From Homalodisca vitripennis (Eukaryota; Arthropoda; Insecta; Hemiptera; Cicadellidae), in contig NC_060215.1 of NCBI RefSeq assembly GCF_021130785.1, forward strand, positions 121,290,501 through 121,354,500: DNA of 64,000 nucleotides, written 5' to 3'. Position 1 is the stretch's first letter, and each line of letters starts with the position of its first letter. The translations under genes and the position numbers were made by a program. The notes under the pieces were generated by a model. The model was not told where the DNA came from, ran no database searches, and saw only the letters and a program-made list of their open reading frames with translations. Below, piece after piece: positions 1 to 12,817 of the stretch.

Positions 1-430
1 GACATAATCCTGTTTGTTAATAGTTAGGTCGGTCAGGACGGCTTCGAATTCGGATAAAGAAATTAATTTAATTTTCACTAGGAGGCAGTAAATTCCAATG
101 AACATCCATTTTGGTTCTTTGTGTGAATTTTGATGATGACTGCTTGATTCAAATTCCTTTACGATTGTTTCTTTAATAGAAACATTTTCAAAGAAAAATG
201 TTGCCTCACGAAAATTTGTGACCCCTCTCTTTTGGATAGCTGTCGGCATTGCGAGGTAGCCAATTTAAAATTTGGAATTCGACAACGGTTAATGTTTTTC
301 TTATTGAATCCTACAGTTATCGGTAACTACAAGTACGTCTGCCTGTAAAGCTTCACATGTAAGTTATTTTTTGTCCAGTTTGTTAGTGGCAAATTGAGCG
401 GTCTGATGAAGCAGCCATATTAAATTTTGA
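1..430 (-). pseudogene. ORF2 endonuclease N-terminus of LINE A (fragment)
   Basis: The minus strand from about 430 downward reads AQFATNKLDK, then EALQADVLVV, then, in another frame, IFVRQHFSLK. These match in order the opening of the apurinic-like endonuclease in the copies at 15.5 and 23.8 kb (HQNAQSATNK..., ...FVVSEHGF, ...AIFVKS). The domain would nick target DNA for target-primed reverse transcription. Here a stop follows NKLDKK and at least one frameshift separates the blocks. The position of the catalytic glutamate (SEH in the other copies) reads TDN. It is therefore non-functional and continues past the window edge. The identification rests on comparison within this window. Confidence 0.6.
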
Positions 431-546
431 TTGTGAAAGTTTGATCTTGTTTGTGTTTTTTTAATTACTCGTACGTCTGTTAATTTTGCCAGTTGCAGGC
501 AAGTGGGGGGAGGAGTCCCTAAAAATGTTTTTTTGCAAGTTTAAGT

Positions 547-2306
547 CTACTTGTCGTCTAGAAGAGTCAGATGGAGACGTAAGACAGCCAGTGCGCCCGT
601 CATAGTTTTCGACCCATGACTGTCGGTGAACCGGTGACGTGATTTTGACAACCTCCGCGTAACTTGAGTGTGGATGGCACGATCGTGGGCTGCCTGGATA
701 ATTACTCTATGCAGGAGTTTCCACTTGCAAGGGGAACACATCAGCTGGAGATTGGGAACGTCGGCAGACTTCGTCACTGCTTGAAAGTTATGAAAGTTGG
801 AGGCAATTGCAGATGGTGATTCCCCCCGGAAGCTGAAATCATCGGTAGGTGATTCTACTTGCAGGTGATTGGAGATGGCCGCAGCTACGGAAGGTGACGT
901 TCCACGGTTCATTGTTGCCTTTTTATAAACATTACTAAGTTTGTCACACAGGATGCGCTTTCCCAAATTGTTCAGATGTTGTCCGAGTTTAGTGAAGAGG
1001 TGCCCTAGGAAACTTGACACACCCACAACAGTATCACTTATTTCTCAATTCCTTCAGGCAGTGATTTAAATTTTTACTCTTTGTTTGGGAAGCTATTCCA
1101 ATGTTCGTGATAGTGATGGAATAGTGACACAACTACAACGTTAGTGTGCTGGTTGCGATCGATGAACCTTTTCAGTTGTCTCTTGGGAGCTGCTATCGGT
1201 TTGTTGGTTCTTGGAGCTATACCAAACAAAACATATACTCCCGCCAGTAAAACTGGATTATCCACCTTACTGAAATCTGCGATTATATCTTTAGAGTTTT
1301 TTAGAACACAGCTCATTTTTGCACCCGAGCATCCATTCACATAAAACGTTACACCTAGGTGACATTTTTTGAACCAAAAACGAATAAAGAATCTTAATGT
1401 GGATGTACCTAAAAACATTAACTTAATGACTGGTTTGATCGCTAATCTAATTGTGAGAATTTTGACTATTTTCTAATTGATTTACTGCAGATTTCCAAGT
1501 CTTACTTATTTTTTTAGAAAGTTTTATTAGAAGTGACTCATGCGTTGACCCAGTTTGTTTCGAAGTCTCGGATATCAGAGGTAGTGGAAACTGGAGCTGG
1601 CTGTTGTTGATATCTTCATAGATATTCGTCAATGAATCGTCTTTGGGATAGCTGTGAGCCTTGCAATGAAGTTTATTGCGTGGTATTGAATTTTCGCTCT
1701 CCAAGGCGTTTAGTGCGCTGATGATATTTCGTGATTCTTCGCGTAATATTATACATCCCTGACACTAATAACCGCCATGGGTGCTGACAGTTTATGTTTA
1801 GTTTGCAAAGTCTCTCTTTGCTTACAGCGAACAGCGGTTGCGCCAAGAATGTCACAGGACGAGTCCGTAGACGTGTAAACATTGTTAGTGCGCTTAGAGA
1901 ACGTTTTGTGTGTTCTATGTTCTCCATTTGTATTTTGAGTTGTTGGATGTGGTCAACCAGCGCGTTTTTTCTTGCTTAGCTCCGATATTATAGCAATGAG
2001 ATGATCCTTACCCTTTAGATGCTTATCGTCAGCTTGCACTTCCACAATAAACATACTGTATTTACCAACAGCTGTGACACTAGTGGCGGAGTCGAGGTGA
2101 GGACAGACGAGCTAGGTGACGAGGTCGGTGACGCTTCAGATCGTGGAGATGTCAGCGATCTCATACTAACAGGGTGTGGCCCGCTGTGTTTATCCTTACC
2201 AGCTATTATTTTTGTTTTTTATGGATCAGATTTAATAGCCTTCCCGTCTTCAGTTATAACACACGGTTTACTCTTCTTTGTAACTTCTATGGCCAAACTT
2301 AATTGA
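547..2306 (-). pseudogene. ORF1 of LINE A: coiled coil plus SGNH-esterase-like domain, broken
   Basis: Minus-strand blocks, from 2306 downward, are: a Lys/Ser/Pro-rich stretch (about 2300-2090); a heptad-like coiled coil (HLKGKDHLIAIISELSKKKR..., about 2040-1900); and an SGNH-hydrolase-like region. In that region SGAK marks a block-II-like site (1330-1300), NVVVVSLFHHYHEHWNS a strand and loop (about 1150-1085), and FTKLGQHLNNLGK (about 990-950) the last block. These blocks align with the better preserved ORF1 at 14.0-15.5 kb (HTQWIIVPILHRHDLHW, FTNHGLHLNKYGK). ORF1 proteins with esterase domains are known in CR1-like LINEs. Several stops and frameshifts occur, including one after FPNKE near 1077. 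No intact product is expected. Confidence 0.6.
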
Positions 2307-2701
2307 CTTTCTATCGCTATATAAACAATAGGTTCACGGTAATAATAGATAAATAATTGTATAAATTAAAATAAGATTACAATATTACTATAATTTACGT
2401 AAAGTACCTAGTAGATAACTAAAAACTAACAAAGAGTTAATTGATTACAAGAATAAATATATTTGTGTAGCAAAAATATTTTATAGATTATTGGTCAATG
2501 TTTACAGTATAGCTGAAGTTAATATTCTTACTATGGTAACTGATCCCGGATAGGTACTAGTGTAAGGCCGCCATTAGTCTACTAGTGACTCACTAGACAG
2601 GCGTAGTCACCACTAAATAAATTAGCTCCGTAGATAAACAAAGCGAGGCACTTGTCCAGACTGTTCTATTTCTCTTGTTAGATCAGTACAGGTTATGTAC
2701 G

Positions 2702-4370
2702 AGATCAAATCAAATCAAATCATATTTTATTGCATTTTTACAATTTTACATTGCATAGCAAATGTCAGTAAATCATTGTCAATCATTTTGTAAATGTTTC
2801 ACACTTGCGAAAGTTAAAGCATTCACACGTGCACCCAAACCTACACTTCCACACATTCACCCAAGCACACTCTCACTGACTCCAGATCCTATGCCTCTCA
2901 TAAATCCCAGCGGCTCCTAATGAATTCATTGACAGAGTAGAACGCTCTAGACACCAATAGGCGTTTTATACGAGTTTTGAATTGGTTTTTATTGTTGGAG
3001 TTCTTTATACTTTCCGGGAGCTTATTGATTAATCTGACACCAACTTGTTGTGGCAGATGCTGCGTAAGCGTCAGCCTGTGCTGTTGGGCTCGATAGTTGT
3101 CCCTGCCTCTGGTCTCATATTGGTGAATGTCCACACCGCGGACCATAGTGCATTTTGATTTGCAATACATGATCACGTCGTATATGTAGAGGCAGGGCAA
3201 TGTCAGAAATTCAAGCTCCCTAAAAGATTCCCTGCATGACTCTCTGTTATTTAACTTTCCAATTATTCTGACAGCCTTTTTTGGAGTCTAAAGACTCGCT
3301 CAAATTTGTTTTTGGCACAGCCTCCCCAAAGTCTCACTCCATACGCAAAGTGTGGGTGAATTAGGCCATAGTAGGCCATTTTTAGAACTTTAGGGGAACA
3401 TAGCTTTGCTAGGTGGCGCAAGGCGTATATGCCTGCTGAAATTTTAGCACACATATTGTCGACGTGGTCATCCCAGGTCAATCCTCTGTCAAGGAACAAT
3501 CCTAGAAACTTTGTGAAGTATGTTTCCTCTAAAAGGACATCGTCCACAAATACAGCTGGCCGTTCTGAAAGCTCATTCTGCCTAAGGCAGAAATGTACAA
3601 CATTCGATTTGGATTGGTTTGTTTCCAAGTTCATTTCAGCAAAGTATTGAATGCAGGAATTGAGTTCTATGAACGTTGTGACTTCCAGTTCTTGCAATGT
3701 TTTCCTGTTGCTTTTAAAACAGAGAGTCGTATCGTCAGCATACTGAACAAGTTTTCCTTGCTGGATCACAGATTTCAATCTACTGACATAAATCAGGAAT
3801 TAAAGAGGCCCAAGAATAGATCCCTGAGGGACACCATGAGGCACTTTAATTTTGTTTGATGAGATGTTCGAAATCTCCACTGTCTGATCTCGCTCCTTTA
3901 GGTAGGAGGCTAGCCATAACCGTGGAAGCCCCCGAACGCCACATCTCTCCAACTGGTGCAACAGTGTCTCATGATGCACACAGTCAAATGCTTTGGAAAG
4001 GTCAAGAAATATGCTAAGCACATGTTCTCGCCTCTCCAATCCATCGAAAACATTGTCCAAAAGGTTATTCACGGCATCGATTGTGGATCTATTTTTTCTG
4101 AATCCAAATTGCTCTTGATTCAGAACTAGCTTGTTTTCCAGAAAGCTTTCAAGTCTTTCAGAGAAAACCTTTTCAAAAATTTTGCTAAACACGGGCAGAA
4201 TTTAAATAGGACGATAGTTGCTGGCAATGCAAGGATCGTCCTTTGTGAAAATTGGAATGACTTTGGCTGTCTTCAGAAGCGATGGAAAAGTTCCAGATTC
4301 AAATGAAAAATTTATCAATTTTGTGAGTGGTTCCAATATGTGCCTGAAGCAGCGTTTAAGTAACCAAAGT
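2702..4370 (-). mobile_element. LINE B: 5'-truncated CR1-like LINE with ATTTG-repeat 3' tail
   Basis: On the minus strand the element starts inside the RT domain near 4370 and ends near 2702 with an AATAAA-like signal, then a short tandem tail (GATTT units, plus strand 2704-2721). Just before the tail is TGCTATGCAATGT, shared with the 3' ends of the LINEs ending at 18.6 and 26.8 kb. Severe 5' truncation is normal for LINE insertions. No target-site duplication was identified. Confidence 0.8.
2898..4368 (-). pseudogene. Reverse transcriptase (ORF2 C-terminal part) of LINE B
   Basis: This is an RNA-templated DNA polymerase remnant. Minus-strand blocks in order: SNYRPI (about 4205), LVLNQEQFGFRKNRSTIDAV (about 4130-4070), motif A SKAFDCVHH (about 4000-3970), GVPQGSILGP (about 3840-3800), catalytic YADDTT (about 3745-3728), then the thumb and C-terminal region with HPHFAYGVRLWGG and RLINKLPESIK, ending in a stop at 2898. 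Frames change near 4200, 3790 and 3230, so it is dead, but all core RT motifs remain recognisable. The closest relative in the window is the LINE at 23.2-26.8 kb (FRESC..AFRELGLLTLPCLYI there, FRELEFLTLPCLYI here). Confidence 0.88.
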
Positions 4371-5339
4371 AGATGTCGTACGAATAAACTCAAGTACAAT
4401 TATCACAGTGTTAACACCTTACAGCCATTTCAACGTTCAATACACCATGTTACACTCAAACAAAATAGTATTTACAACATAAATCTCATCCAAAATAAAT
4501 TAATATAGGAGACAATAAAAAATTGCTTGCTTGTAGTAGGCGCATGCGCACGCATCCACCATTATTAATATAAATTGTGTAATGACTTTTAGTTTGAATT
4601 ATTCAATTTAAAAATTATTAACGCTTACTGATAGTAAATCCAATATACCATATAAAAAAGAAAACAGTTTAATAATATAAATGTCTCTGCCTCTGCTTTT
4701 TTAACTATGCAGTTCGTGGCATAATTAGGCTTATAAGCTAAAAAGTTATGTACTTGAAATTCACGTGTTGAGAATAAATCATTTTAAAATAGTAAAACAA
4801 GTAATTTCTATACAAAAACCGTGACTGTGAAGGTACAAATTGCAGTCTCAAAAACATACATTTAAAGAAACCGAAACAGAAGAGTGAAAGCGACTAGAGA
4901 AGATTGAAAATACTAGTAGGAATTTTAACAACACAGCTGTCAGATTTACAAAAACAACTGGACAAAGAAAATAGAAGCCGAGTGTATCTGGAACTAATTT
5001 TTGAAAACTATGAACAAGGTTAGTATTAGGAATTTCAGTACAAATATAGAGGACAAAAATATAAAAAGAATCAAAGCTGGCACAAATAGAGACAATTCCA
5101 CCTGTATTCAATACTACATGATCTCAGTAATACACAAACAAAATCTTATGATACAGAAAAATGATAACAGCTATCACAACTCACGTACAGAACAAAATAA
5201 TGAAAAGAGAATATTTAAACGTTAACTGAGAAAAATAGTAAAACCATAGTACGTCCAATGGTAAACAAAACTTATTGACAAAAAGCAGACCTGTCTTTGG
5301 ACACAAAAATTTAGCTAGTTTAATGCGTCTTTAAGTTTT
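4371..5339. other. AT-rich intergenic sequence, nothing recognised
   Basis: No coherent coding signal or recognisable repeat was seen. Short open frames on both strands are low-complexity and show no motif. Confidence 0.6.
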
Positions 5340-5650
5340 TAAAATACAGCAAAACCCTGGTTAACCGAACTTGGGTCAACTAAAACGGTTCCATGAATGG
5401 TAACGTGTATATACATGACTGAGCAAAATCGCCAACTCTCTGCAGAATAAAGGGTGAGTGTGTGGTGCACCGGTGTAATGACTGACTGGGAAATAACGTG
5501 ATGGTTCAGCCTCCCCTTGCCTCACCAACCACCACTGAGCTGCGCCACGCCATAGCACCAGTGTTCGCAGCTGCGACACCGAACCCACGCTACTGCTATC
5601 AGTCATCTCCCCCGCTCCTATCACCATGAGTTATCTGAGAAATTGTTTAA
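5340..5650. mobile_element. Possible Tigger/pogo-like DNA transposon remnant
   Basis: The block opens with CCCTGGTTAACCGAACTTGG and continues with GGGTCAACTAAAACGGTTCC, which resembles the terminal repeats of pogo/Tigger elements. The following 250 bases are more GC-rich than their surroundings. No transposase motif and no matching second terminus were found, so this may be a non-autonomous or heavily truncated copy. Confidence 0.28.
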
Positions 5651-6744
5651 GGAAATGGCTGCCCCTTTTATTTCGATTAATAAGAGTTTCTTGCATTATA
5701 AATAATACAATTTATCTGGTCCCTTGAATGTAAATGACCTTAAAGCAGGAGCATTTATTTACCTAACATTCTTAAGTATTTGTAGCATAAAATTGATAAT
5801 AAAAATATATGATAACTTTTGACAGGAAAAATCTCATACCTCAAAAAATACACAAACACAAAAATACAGTAGAAAATGATACTAAGCCTCCATTTCTTCC
5901 TAAAGTTACGAAAACATTTCCATCATCTTCTTCAAAAATTCATAATTGAAATAAATCAATAGAGGAATTTTGTTAAATTTAAAGGACAGAAGTATTTGAG
6001 CTCTTAGTGATCCTGAAAAAATTACACGTATCCAGAACTGGTCAACAAGAAACTTTTATTACCTTAATCAGGCCTGCGACTAGAGATTTTTCAGGGGGGT
6101 AAATATTTGTTTGCACATCCCTCCCCCTTGTAGATAATTGTCAACAACTATCTTTGGCAAAAATAAAACCATTTTACACATTAAATTTTAAAAAGTTTAA
6201 ATACGTATATTTTTATTTCATTAAAGCACACTCACAAATAAATCGAATTATAAGTACACGTTGTATTTATAGTGCATCTAAACAGTTATATATTTATTAA
6301 TTAAGCAATTAAGTTATCCTATAAAGTGATGACTACACACATTTTCACTGTACACATATGTATATGTCCACAAATATGTAGTATTAAAATTTATAGCCAG
6401 CTGAATATTTATTGTTTCTTTATTAATTTGTTTATCAAATTTATTAGTTTATTTAAGTAGAATTTCTTGAAGAAGGTTATAAGACCACCCAAAATATAAA
6501 ATTATAACGTTTTAATATATTCTATATAAATATAAAATAGTTCACATACCCGTGTTTGTAAGTTATTAATCGACGTATACAAAGTGTAGGGGAAATGTTT
6601 CATTATTTAGCTGCGAAAATAGAAAATGAGCACAATAATGGACTAATATAACTACACAACACTTACTACAGACTGAAGATATCTTCACATGTTATAAGAA
6701 ATATAAACTAATAAAAATTTACTTACATACCGACTAACTCAAAA
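5651..6744. other. AT-rich intergenic sequence, nothing recognised
   Basis: Very AT-rich, without a motif-bearing frame. A C-rich patch around 6095-6130 (TTTTTCAGGGGGGTAAAT, then a CCCTCCCCC run) vaguely recalls the patch at 31370-31400 but is too short to classify. Confidence 0.55.
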
Positions 6745-7530
6745 TCAAATGTATTACGAAATAGTTGTTTCACTAATCAGTCTGTCACGTGTTTTCGTAC
6801 AAAATTATAGTTCTGTTCATAGTCACCTACCTGTAAACCAAAATAGCAATGTTTCATTAATTAGCCTGTCACTTGCTTTCAAATTACTTTATAGTAATAC
6901 AAAAGATAAAAAATCGTTTCAGTCGGACCGATTACTCCGTTCTACTTAATACCTTTAAAAAACAACACATAAACAGTAGCATTGTTTGAAACTTCTGTGC
7001 GGCTTTCAGTGAAACTATGATCTCCATTGCGTCAATTTAAATGTAAATTCATTCAGAAAACCTCTTGATTAGTACACATTCGATTCTTCTTCTCAATGTT
7101 AAAAAATGCGTTATTCATTCAAAAAAGGTTTTATTTATTACCTGAACAAAAAGTATAAAAAATATCTATGTTTCACTAATTAGTCTTTCACTTGGTATCG
7201 TACAAAATTATAGTTCTTGGTCACTAATCTGTAATGCAAAATAACTATGTTTCTCTACTCACAATGTAACTTGGTTTCAAATAACTTTATGGCAATAAAA
7301 AGTGTATCTTTGTAGTGGTACTGATTATTCTGTTCTACTAATGGCTTTGAAAACCAATCAATACGAAATTACATTTTTTGAAGTTTTTGTGCGACTTTTA
7401 GTAAAATCTTTCATTACTTCCACTCAAACATAAATTAAGAAAACCTCCTTATTAGTACACATTAGAATCTTTCTTCTCAATGATAAAAAAAAACATTGCG
7501 TTATTCATTTATAAAGGTGTTTTATTATTA
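6745..7530. repeat. Diverged ~400-bp direct tandem duplication
   Basis: Two adjacent copies of roughly 400 bp can be matched by eye. TGTTTCACTAATTAGTCT at about 7169 matches GTTTCACTAATCAGTCT at about 6769. The blocks TTAGTACACATT and TGCGTTATTCATT recur at 7070-7115 and 7455-7505. Identity is moderate and indels are frequent. No coding content is apparent in either copy. Confidence 0.65.
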
Positions 7531-8136
7531 ATTGAACATTGCATAGATACATGTATAAGAATACATAGTTGTGTGCATACCAGATCTAGGCTAATATTTA
7601 TACTTGAACGCTGTTATCACATGAACATTTAAGTTTTCCATTCCATATATATTCATAATCAGATTGCTTTATAATCTAATCCGACTCCCAATTTTATATT
7701 TACCAATATATTCCAATTCAAAACTTATTATTTATAACTTTTTATTTATGTTTCGAACTTAATCAATATTACTGTTCTGTTAATTGTTAGCTTCTTCTGA
7801 ATAGTCTTAATAGTCAGGTATTATGCACCTGATGAGACAATGAGAATACCTATTCACCTAGATTACTCTATTTGTCGTTGTCTGGGTGTCTCTGATGTCG
7901 AAACGATGTGTGTGGGGGGGTGCATTTTGAACTACTCGTTCTTTGTCGCCGACTATTTTTCGGATCCCTTCAGACGAAGATGACTCCAGTCAGGAGTCAA
8001 GTCTGCAACATCATCAGATTTCAGACGCTGCACGTAAGAGGAGGTAAACTGGAGCTAAACCCCTTACTTTCCCTTTTTGACTCGGGGTGTGGCGATGTAT
8101 CCGCGAATCGCCACATGTAACGATGCTCTTTAAAAA
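7531..8136. other. Intergenic, unassigned
   Basis: The segment at 7860-8120 is less AT-rich than its surroundings and may belong to an old transposon, but I recognise no domain on either strand. Confidence 0.45.
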
Positions 8137-8320
8137 CTCCTAAGCTTACTGATTTGATCCAGAAGCCTTCCAGCGATCTTCGACCTGACCTGTTTTTGGT
8201 TTTCAGTCAACAACCTCGGAACCCATCGATAGCTGATAAGCACTTCTGATGAATGTTCTTCCACGATTAACTGGCGATCACGTTCAATAAGCTCTCGAAC
8301 AAAACGAATATTATCATCTG
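8137..8320 (-). pseudogene. Mariner-like transposase fragment
   Basis: One minus-strand frame stays open for about 60 codons and reads TDDNIRFVRELIERDRQL, then a short joint, then RWVPRLLTENQKQVRSKIAG. Both blocks are hallmarks of the N-terminal DNA-binding half of mariner transposases: the second helix-turn-helix preceded by ENI..VRELI..DR, and the WVPRLLT linker before the DDD catalytic domain. The roughly 15 residues that normally separate GISYGS from the linker are missing, so there is an internal deletion. A stop closes the frame after LLDQISKLRSF. No catalytic domain was found nearby. Confidence 0.7.
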
Positions 8321-11300
8321 TAAGGAAAAAGAGATCCTTGGGTGACGATTATGAATTTAGTTTTTCACCCGTTCTTGTCCACCCTTTAATTCTATCGCCC
8401 ACTGTGCTACCTCCCGTAGGTAACTAAAGTGTTCTAGCAGCAGAGAAGGACGAGGTCGATTGATGGTAAAATAAGTCAATGATGACCCGAGCTCATAAAT
8501 ATCCCGCGTTATGTACACAATACATTATATCAGTCTCAAAACCGCACAATGGCCATATAATTAAATTCAATCAAGACTGACTTATCATTATCACCGGTCC
8601 ATGAAGTAGGTTCAGGTGCTCAAGGTGCAAATAGATAAGCGGGCGTCGCGACTTTCACACAGGCATATGGGCGCCGCAGATCCTGTGCTGACCTCTCTTC
8701 GTCAACCAGAACTCTTTAACATCAACTACTTGTTCTTAAAATCTAAATATACTTATAGGAAAACATATTTCAGACTAAACAACTGGTTTGTAGGCCTAAT
8801 TAATTAATACAGCTTACTAATTATAACTATGATTCGAAATGATGAATTATTGTTTTCCATTCATGGTTAAAAATACATATCCTTTACTACTGAGCATAAA
8901 CAATATTGGACCTTAATTTAATTAGATGAAATAATTTGCTATTCGAGTTTTACTAAAAGTGAGTGATTAATGTTATTATTATTCAAAATACTAGAGTTTT
9001 AGTTGAAGCAAAACATGATTATCGGACGGTTAATTATTTACCGGACAGGATTAGATTTTCCTTGAAGTGTCATATTTTGAAAACAAAGTAAATAATAAGA
9101 ATACTCATCTCACTTCAAAATTCTAGAAAAACCCCAAACTGTATAGCGACGATTGAGAAGACCAGAGAGTGATGAAAGGATTCGCTATTCCTCACAATCG
9201 ACATACCTCCCTCGACAGGCGGAACTTCAAACGGCAACGGCAACGTAGTGGCTAAGAACGTCGCGCTCTGTAGGTCAATGCAAACAGTAGTACTGTGACA
9301 TCTCAATAAATCGGTCAAATTGGGTGCGCTCCAAAATTGATGAATAATAAAATGAGGTGATGAGTCTCATTTTCCGTGTAGTAAATAAAATGAGAGTTTA
9401 TAATGTCACAACTATCGCCCACGTAAACAAACGATTCTGAGTCAGTGTAATGTCCCTAGACTGTGCTCTTAAATCGAGTCAAGATTTCCGTCAGTTTAAC
9501 CCCATCATTTCTTAAAAACTTTATGTTAATCCGTTGCGCAACAAACTAAGGAACTTCTTGCTCGGTCATAGCTTGAACACTATCCAGAAGACTTCCCCCA
9601 ACACTCATAAACAAAGCATGTACACCTCACAATATTGTCTACGTAGGACATGTATTCTAAGAAGAATAGCAAAATTACCGTTTATAGATAATTTATTCAC
9701 GTATAAGTCAAATTCTTTTAATAATCTTCTTTTGGATTTAGTTTATTCATTTTATTAAAGAATTTAAAACTTTTAACACACACATAAACGCACACAAATA
9801 TATTTCATGTATATCATTGCTACGATTCGTGTCTCAAAACATCTGTATCAATAATTTAGTGCTTTGAAATATATTAAAAACAGTCATGTACTAATGTAGC
9901 AGACTTTTCCAATATTTCTCAAGATGGTAAACAAAAGTGTTGTTTTTAGCCTACTTCTTCTGTAAAAAAGTGCCTGAACAAACTTTTTTGTGAAAAATAA
10001 TTATTAATTATGTTAGAAAACTGTTGTGGCGAAAATTTAATATAAGTTATAACTCAGGTTGTAAAACTATTAAAATATAATTATTGAGTATACTTCTTTA
10101 AAAAATCAAAGTTAACAAATCTACTAATTATAATTCTCTTTGCAGATAAGTTTAATTCTTAACCATAAAAATACTGTTATCCGTACAGTATTTGTCCGGA
10201 AAACAATCTCGGTCTGTTCATTGATTTAAAAGGATTTATTGGACTTTTCGGTTCACCATATATGATCCTCTTAGGGTGAAATTACAGCTCTGTGCTTCTC
10301 GGACGATAGTCCTTTTGTCTTTGAACCTTTTGTCGTATCGGATACTACTTATCACCATGTTACTTTTGCACATACTCCGATATTGTTGACATGTTCGACG
10401 TAGCACAATTTTAATAATCAGTGAGCACTTTTGTGATCTCTTCTTGCATGTTGAATTGTTTGTAAATTGATAGTTTTCAGAACGTCAATCATCGATCTGT
10501 GTTCAAAAGTTCTTCTACAAACGTCATATTGCCGTTTCATGATGCCTTCTTTGTCAACGTCTTCCCAGCTTTGAAAGAATGTGTGTGCTTACTTGCCGAT
10601 TTGATAGTGTATCTTCTTAATTATTGTTGTGTTGATCATCAAAGCAATTTCCGTCACGATTTTGTAGTACACGTCAAATTGGAATGCCACCCTTTTTTCT
10701 ATCGATTAATAAATCCTGACTTGGAACAAGATTATATCACTACTTTCACAGGGTCATAAATGCCTGACGGCATCGTGTGTCCTTGCCCTCTGGCCGGCAC
10801 GAGAAGTCTGAGACAGTCGGTCACAAAACATTATACAATTACTGCCATTAGTTTACAAAATACTCTGTATAACATATGGTTATTTTAGGTAAGTACAACT
10901 ATTAGTTCAATTATTAGTAGAATTCAAAAAGAACACTATGTTTAACTAATTTGAATTTACCAAAATACAATTAATTGTGCTAATATTATTACAAAGTTAT
11001 AAATTATTTCCTATCCTAATTGCTAATGACTGAATATTGTTGTCAATATTTTTAAACTAATTACAATACAACCTAGATGTAAATCTTTCAATATTTTTTT
11101 ATGATCAGGTCTCAAATCATATTTCATCCACCAGGCAATTACATAAAGAATTCTTATCAATATTTCCGAGGTATTACTCGATGAATTCTAAAAAAGACTT
11201 TTTTCCGAATCCAAGCAAAACGTTTAGTAATTGTAGTTACCGAAATACAACTGGTAACAAAATCATCATTGATACTGGTAACCAAAATTCAAGGGTAACT

Positions 11301-11727
11301 ACAATAATTTGAGTCATACTCAACATGAGAAAATCTTTTTGTATGCAAAATGATATTTGTAGACTAAGGATAAGCAGTCTCCTTGAGAGTTTCAGTCAAG
11401 TTAATGTGTAATAAAGTTTTGTTACTATGCCATAGTATGGTAAATTTTCTATTAAAAAAACTACTGTTTGAATAGGAATGAAGTGAGTTAAAATTCGTAA
11501 TAACGAGTAACAAATTATAATAACTTTGGAGTTATATGTATTAATTTCAAACAATGATTTAACGCGAAAAGTTATTATGGATGTAATTACGGTAATTCTA
11601 CAAATAATATTTTATTGCGTGAGTAATTTCTTGAATTATTTAAGATTATCGTCTCTGTTACATTAGTGGAACGCAAAATAGCAATTAAAAACCACTAAAA
11701 CGCCTGTTGGTTGTATATTGTGCAGTT

Positions 11728-11731
<4 letters not shown>
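8321..11731. other. AT-rich intergenic sequence, nothing firm
   Basis: No recognisable gene. The 10180-10800 stretch has somewhat higher GC and may be an old transposon, but no domain could be read on either strand. A sequence resembling a splice donor (TTTTAG/GTAAGTAC) sits at about 10886-10895, just upstream of the duplicated unit. It could be an exon end, without further support. Confidence 0.45.

Positions 11732-11793
<62 letters not shown>
11732..11793. repeat. (TA)n microsatellite
   Basis: About 31 uninterrupted TA units. It marks the left edge of the first copy of the large tandem duplication: homology to the other copies starts directly after it (TAGTGTTTAAAAATT...). Confidence 0.95.
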
Positions 11794-11796
<3 letters not shown>

Positions 11797-12168
11797 TTTA
11801 AAAATTAAATCTTATACTCTAAAACCTATACCCTGGAAAAAACTGAAGTTATTTAAATGCTTGAACTTAAATTGCTTCGCCAAAGATCTCCAAAAGTTAA
11901 AAATGCTACATTTTAAGTTTTTTATCAAGTAAGTTATTTGTCTCCTTTCCTTTATAAAATTGTTATTTTGGTGAACATTGAATGATTTTAGACCTAAGTT
12001 TTTACATGCTACTAGGACAAATTTCTAAATAAAATAATCATTGTATGATGTAGTTAAAGGCAATCGTTCTGTAATTGAACATAAAGGTTATAAAGTTTGG
12101 TATTTTATTTGTCTGTTGGGATCAAAGAACGTTAATCGTCTGATACATATTGTGAATTTTGTTTTCAG

Positions 12169-12240
12169 CTGCTTTCAGAGCACGAAATACAAACAATGAA
12201 ACTAGTACATCGAAAAATAACGATGTTCCAAATGAAATGG
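12169..12240 (+). CDS. Candidate micro-exon alpha, copy 1
   Basis: A 72-bp block bounded by a pyrimidine-rich acceptor (TTTTGTTTTCAG) and the donor GTAAGA. It is open in a frame with 2 nt + 23 codons + 1 nt (...FRARNTNNETSTS...). The paralogous block in copy 2 is 87 bp with the same entering and leaving phases, so the 15-bp length difference is a whole number of codons. The encoded peptide is hydrophilic, Asn/Thr/Ser-rich, and matches no family I know. No upstream start exon with a convincing signal was found. It may be a real micro-exon of a host gene or a fossil one; transcript data would decide. Confidence 0.45.
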
Positions 12241-12817
12241 GTAAGAATGTTTTAGACACTTATTTGTATTGTAATATATAGACTCAAATTCAAATGGTGA
12301 TAGGTTAGTAAAAATGTAATTTATTACATTAGAACAGACTCGATTTAAAACCTGTTTAACGAAGGTTGTGTAAGTACCTGTCCTTGAGGAGGTTAGTTTT
12401 CGCTCTGCCTTTTTACATGCGTTTTGCAACTTATGCTTAGGTATATGAAAGACTCACGATGTTGCATGCAATGTACTCCCCAAGACTGGCAAAATACATT
12501 TTGCTACCGTTCCTTTCTACCACTCTTATCATTTAGTGTTTTATTTAATCGATAAAATTCCCGTTCATACATAAAATGATTATGACCGCAGTACGTGCAT
12601 GTGGTCTAAACTGTATAAGCTTATCGTTTTAGATTGGAAGGATATTACTTCTCTTCTTTATAATGTTATTTATAACATCTATATGTTGAATAAGAGAAAT
12701 GTAATCCTAGTCTAAAAATGTAAACTTGGTTTTCTGATGTGAACTAAAACCTTTAGGTAATACTTAGTCATTAACAATATTTCGTTACTAAACTATTTCT
12801 CCTTATTATTTACACAG

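Larger units (their letters stand above)
1..2345 (-). mobile_element. LINE A: decayed CR1-like non-LTR retrotransposon, leaves the window on the left
   Basis: Read on the minus strand, this stretch has the order ORF1 (coiled coil, then SGNH-like domain) followed by the start of ORF2 (endonuclease). The same order is seen in the LINEs at 14.0 and 23.2 kb. The 5' end is not sharply visible; the ORF1-like reading fades near 2310-2345. The 3' part (rest of the endonuclease, RT, tail) lies outside the window. Every reading frame is broken, so this is an old, dead copy. LINE B (3' tail at about 2702) lies just upstream in the same orientation, and the two are separate insertions. Confidence 0.7.

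Noticed and set aside
5376..5627. Minus-strand 83-codon frame
   Set aside because: No family resemblance; it overlaps a probable DNA-transposon end.
7908..8120. 70-codon plus-strand frame in a GC-richer patch
   Set aside because: Residue pattern matches nothing and no splice or promoter context was found.
10499..10759. 86-codon plus-strand frame in 10.2-10.8 kb
   Set aside because: No recognisable domain on either strand; the region may be an old transposon, but this could not be supported.
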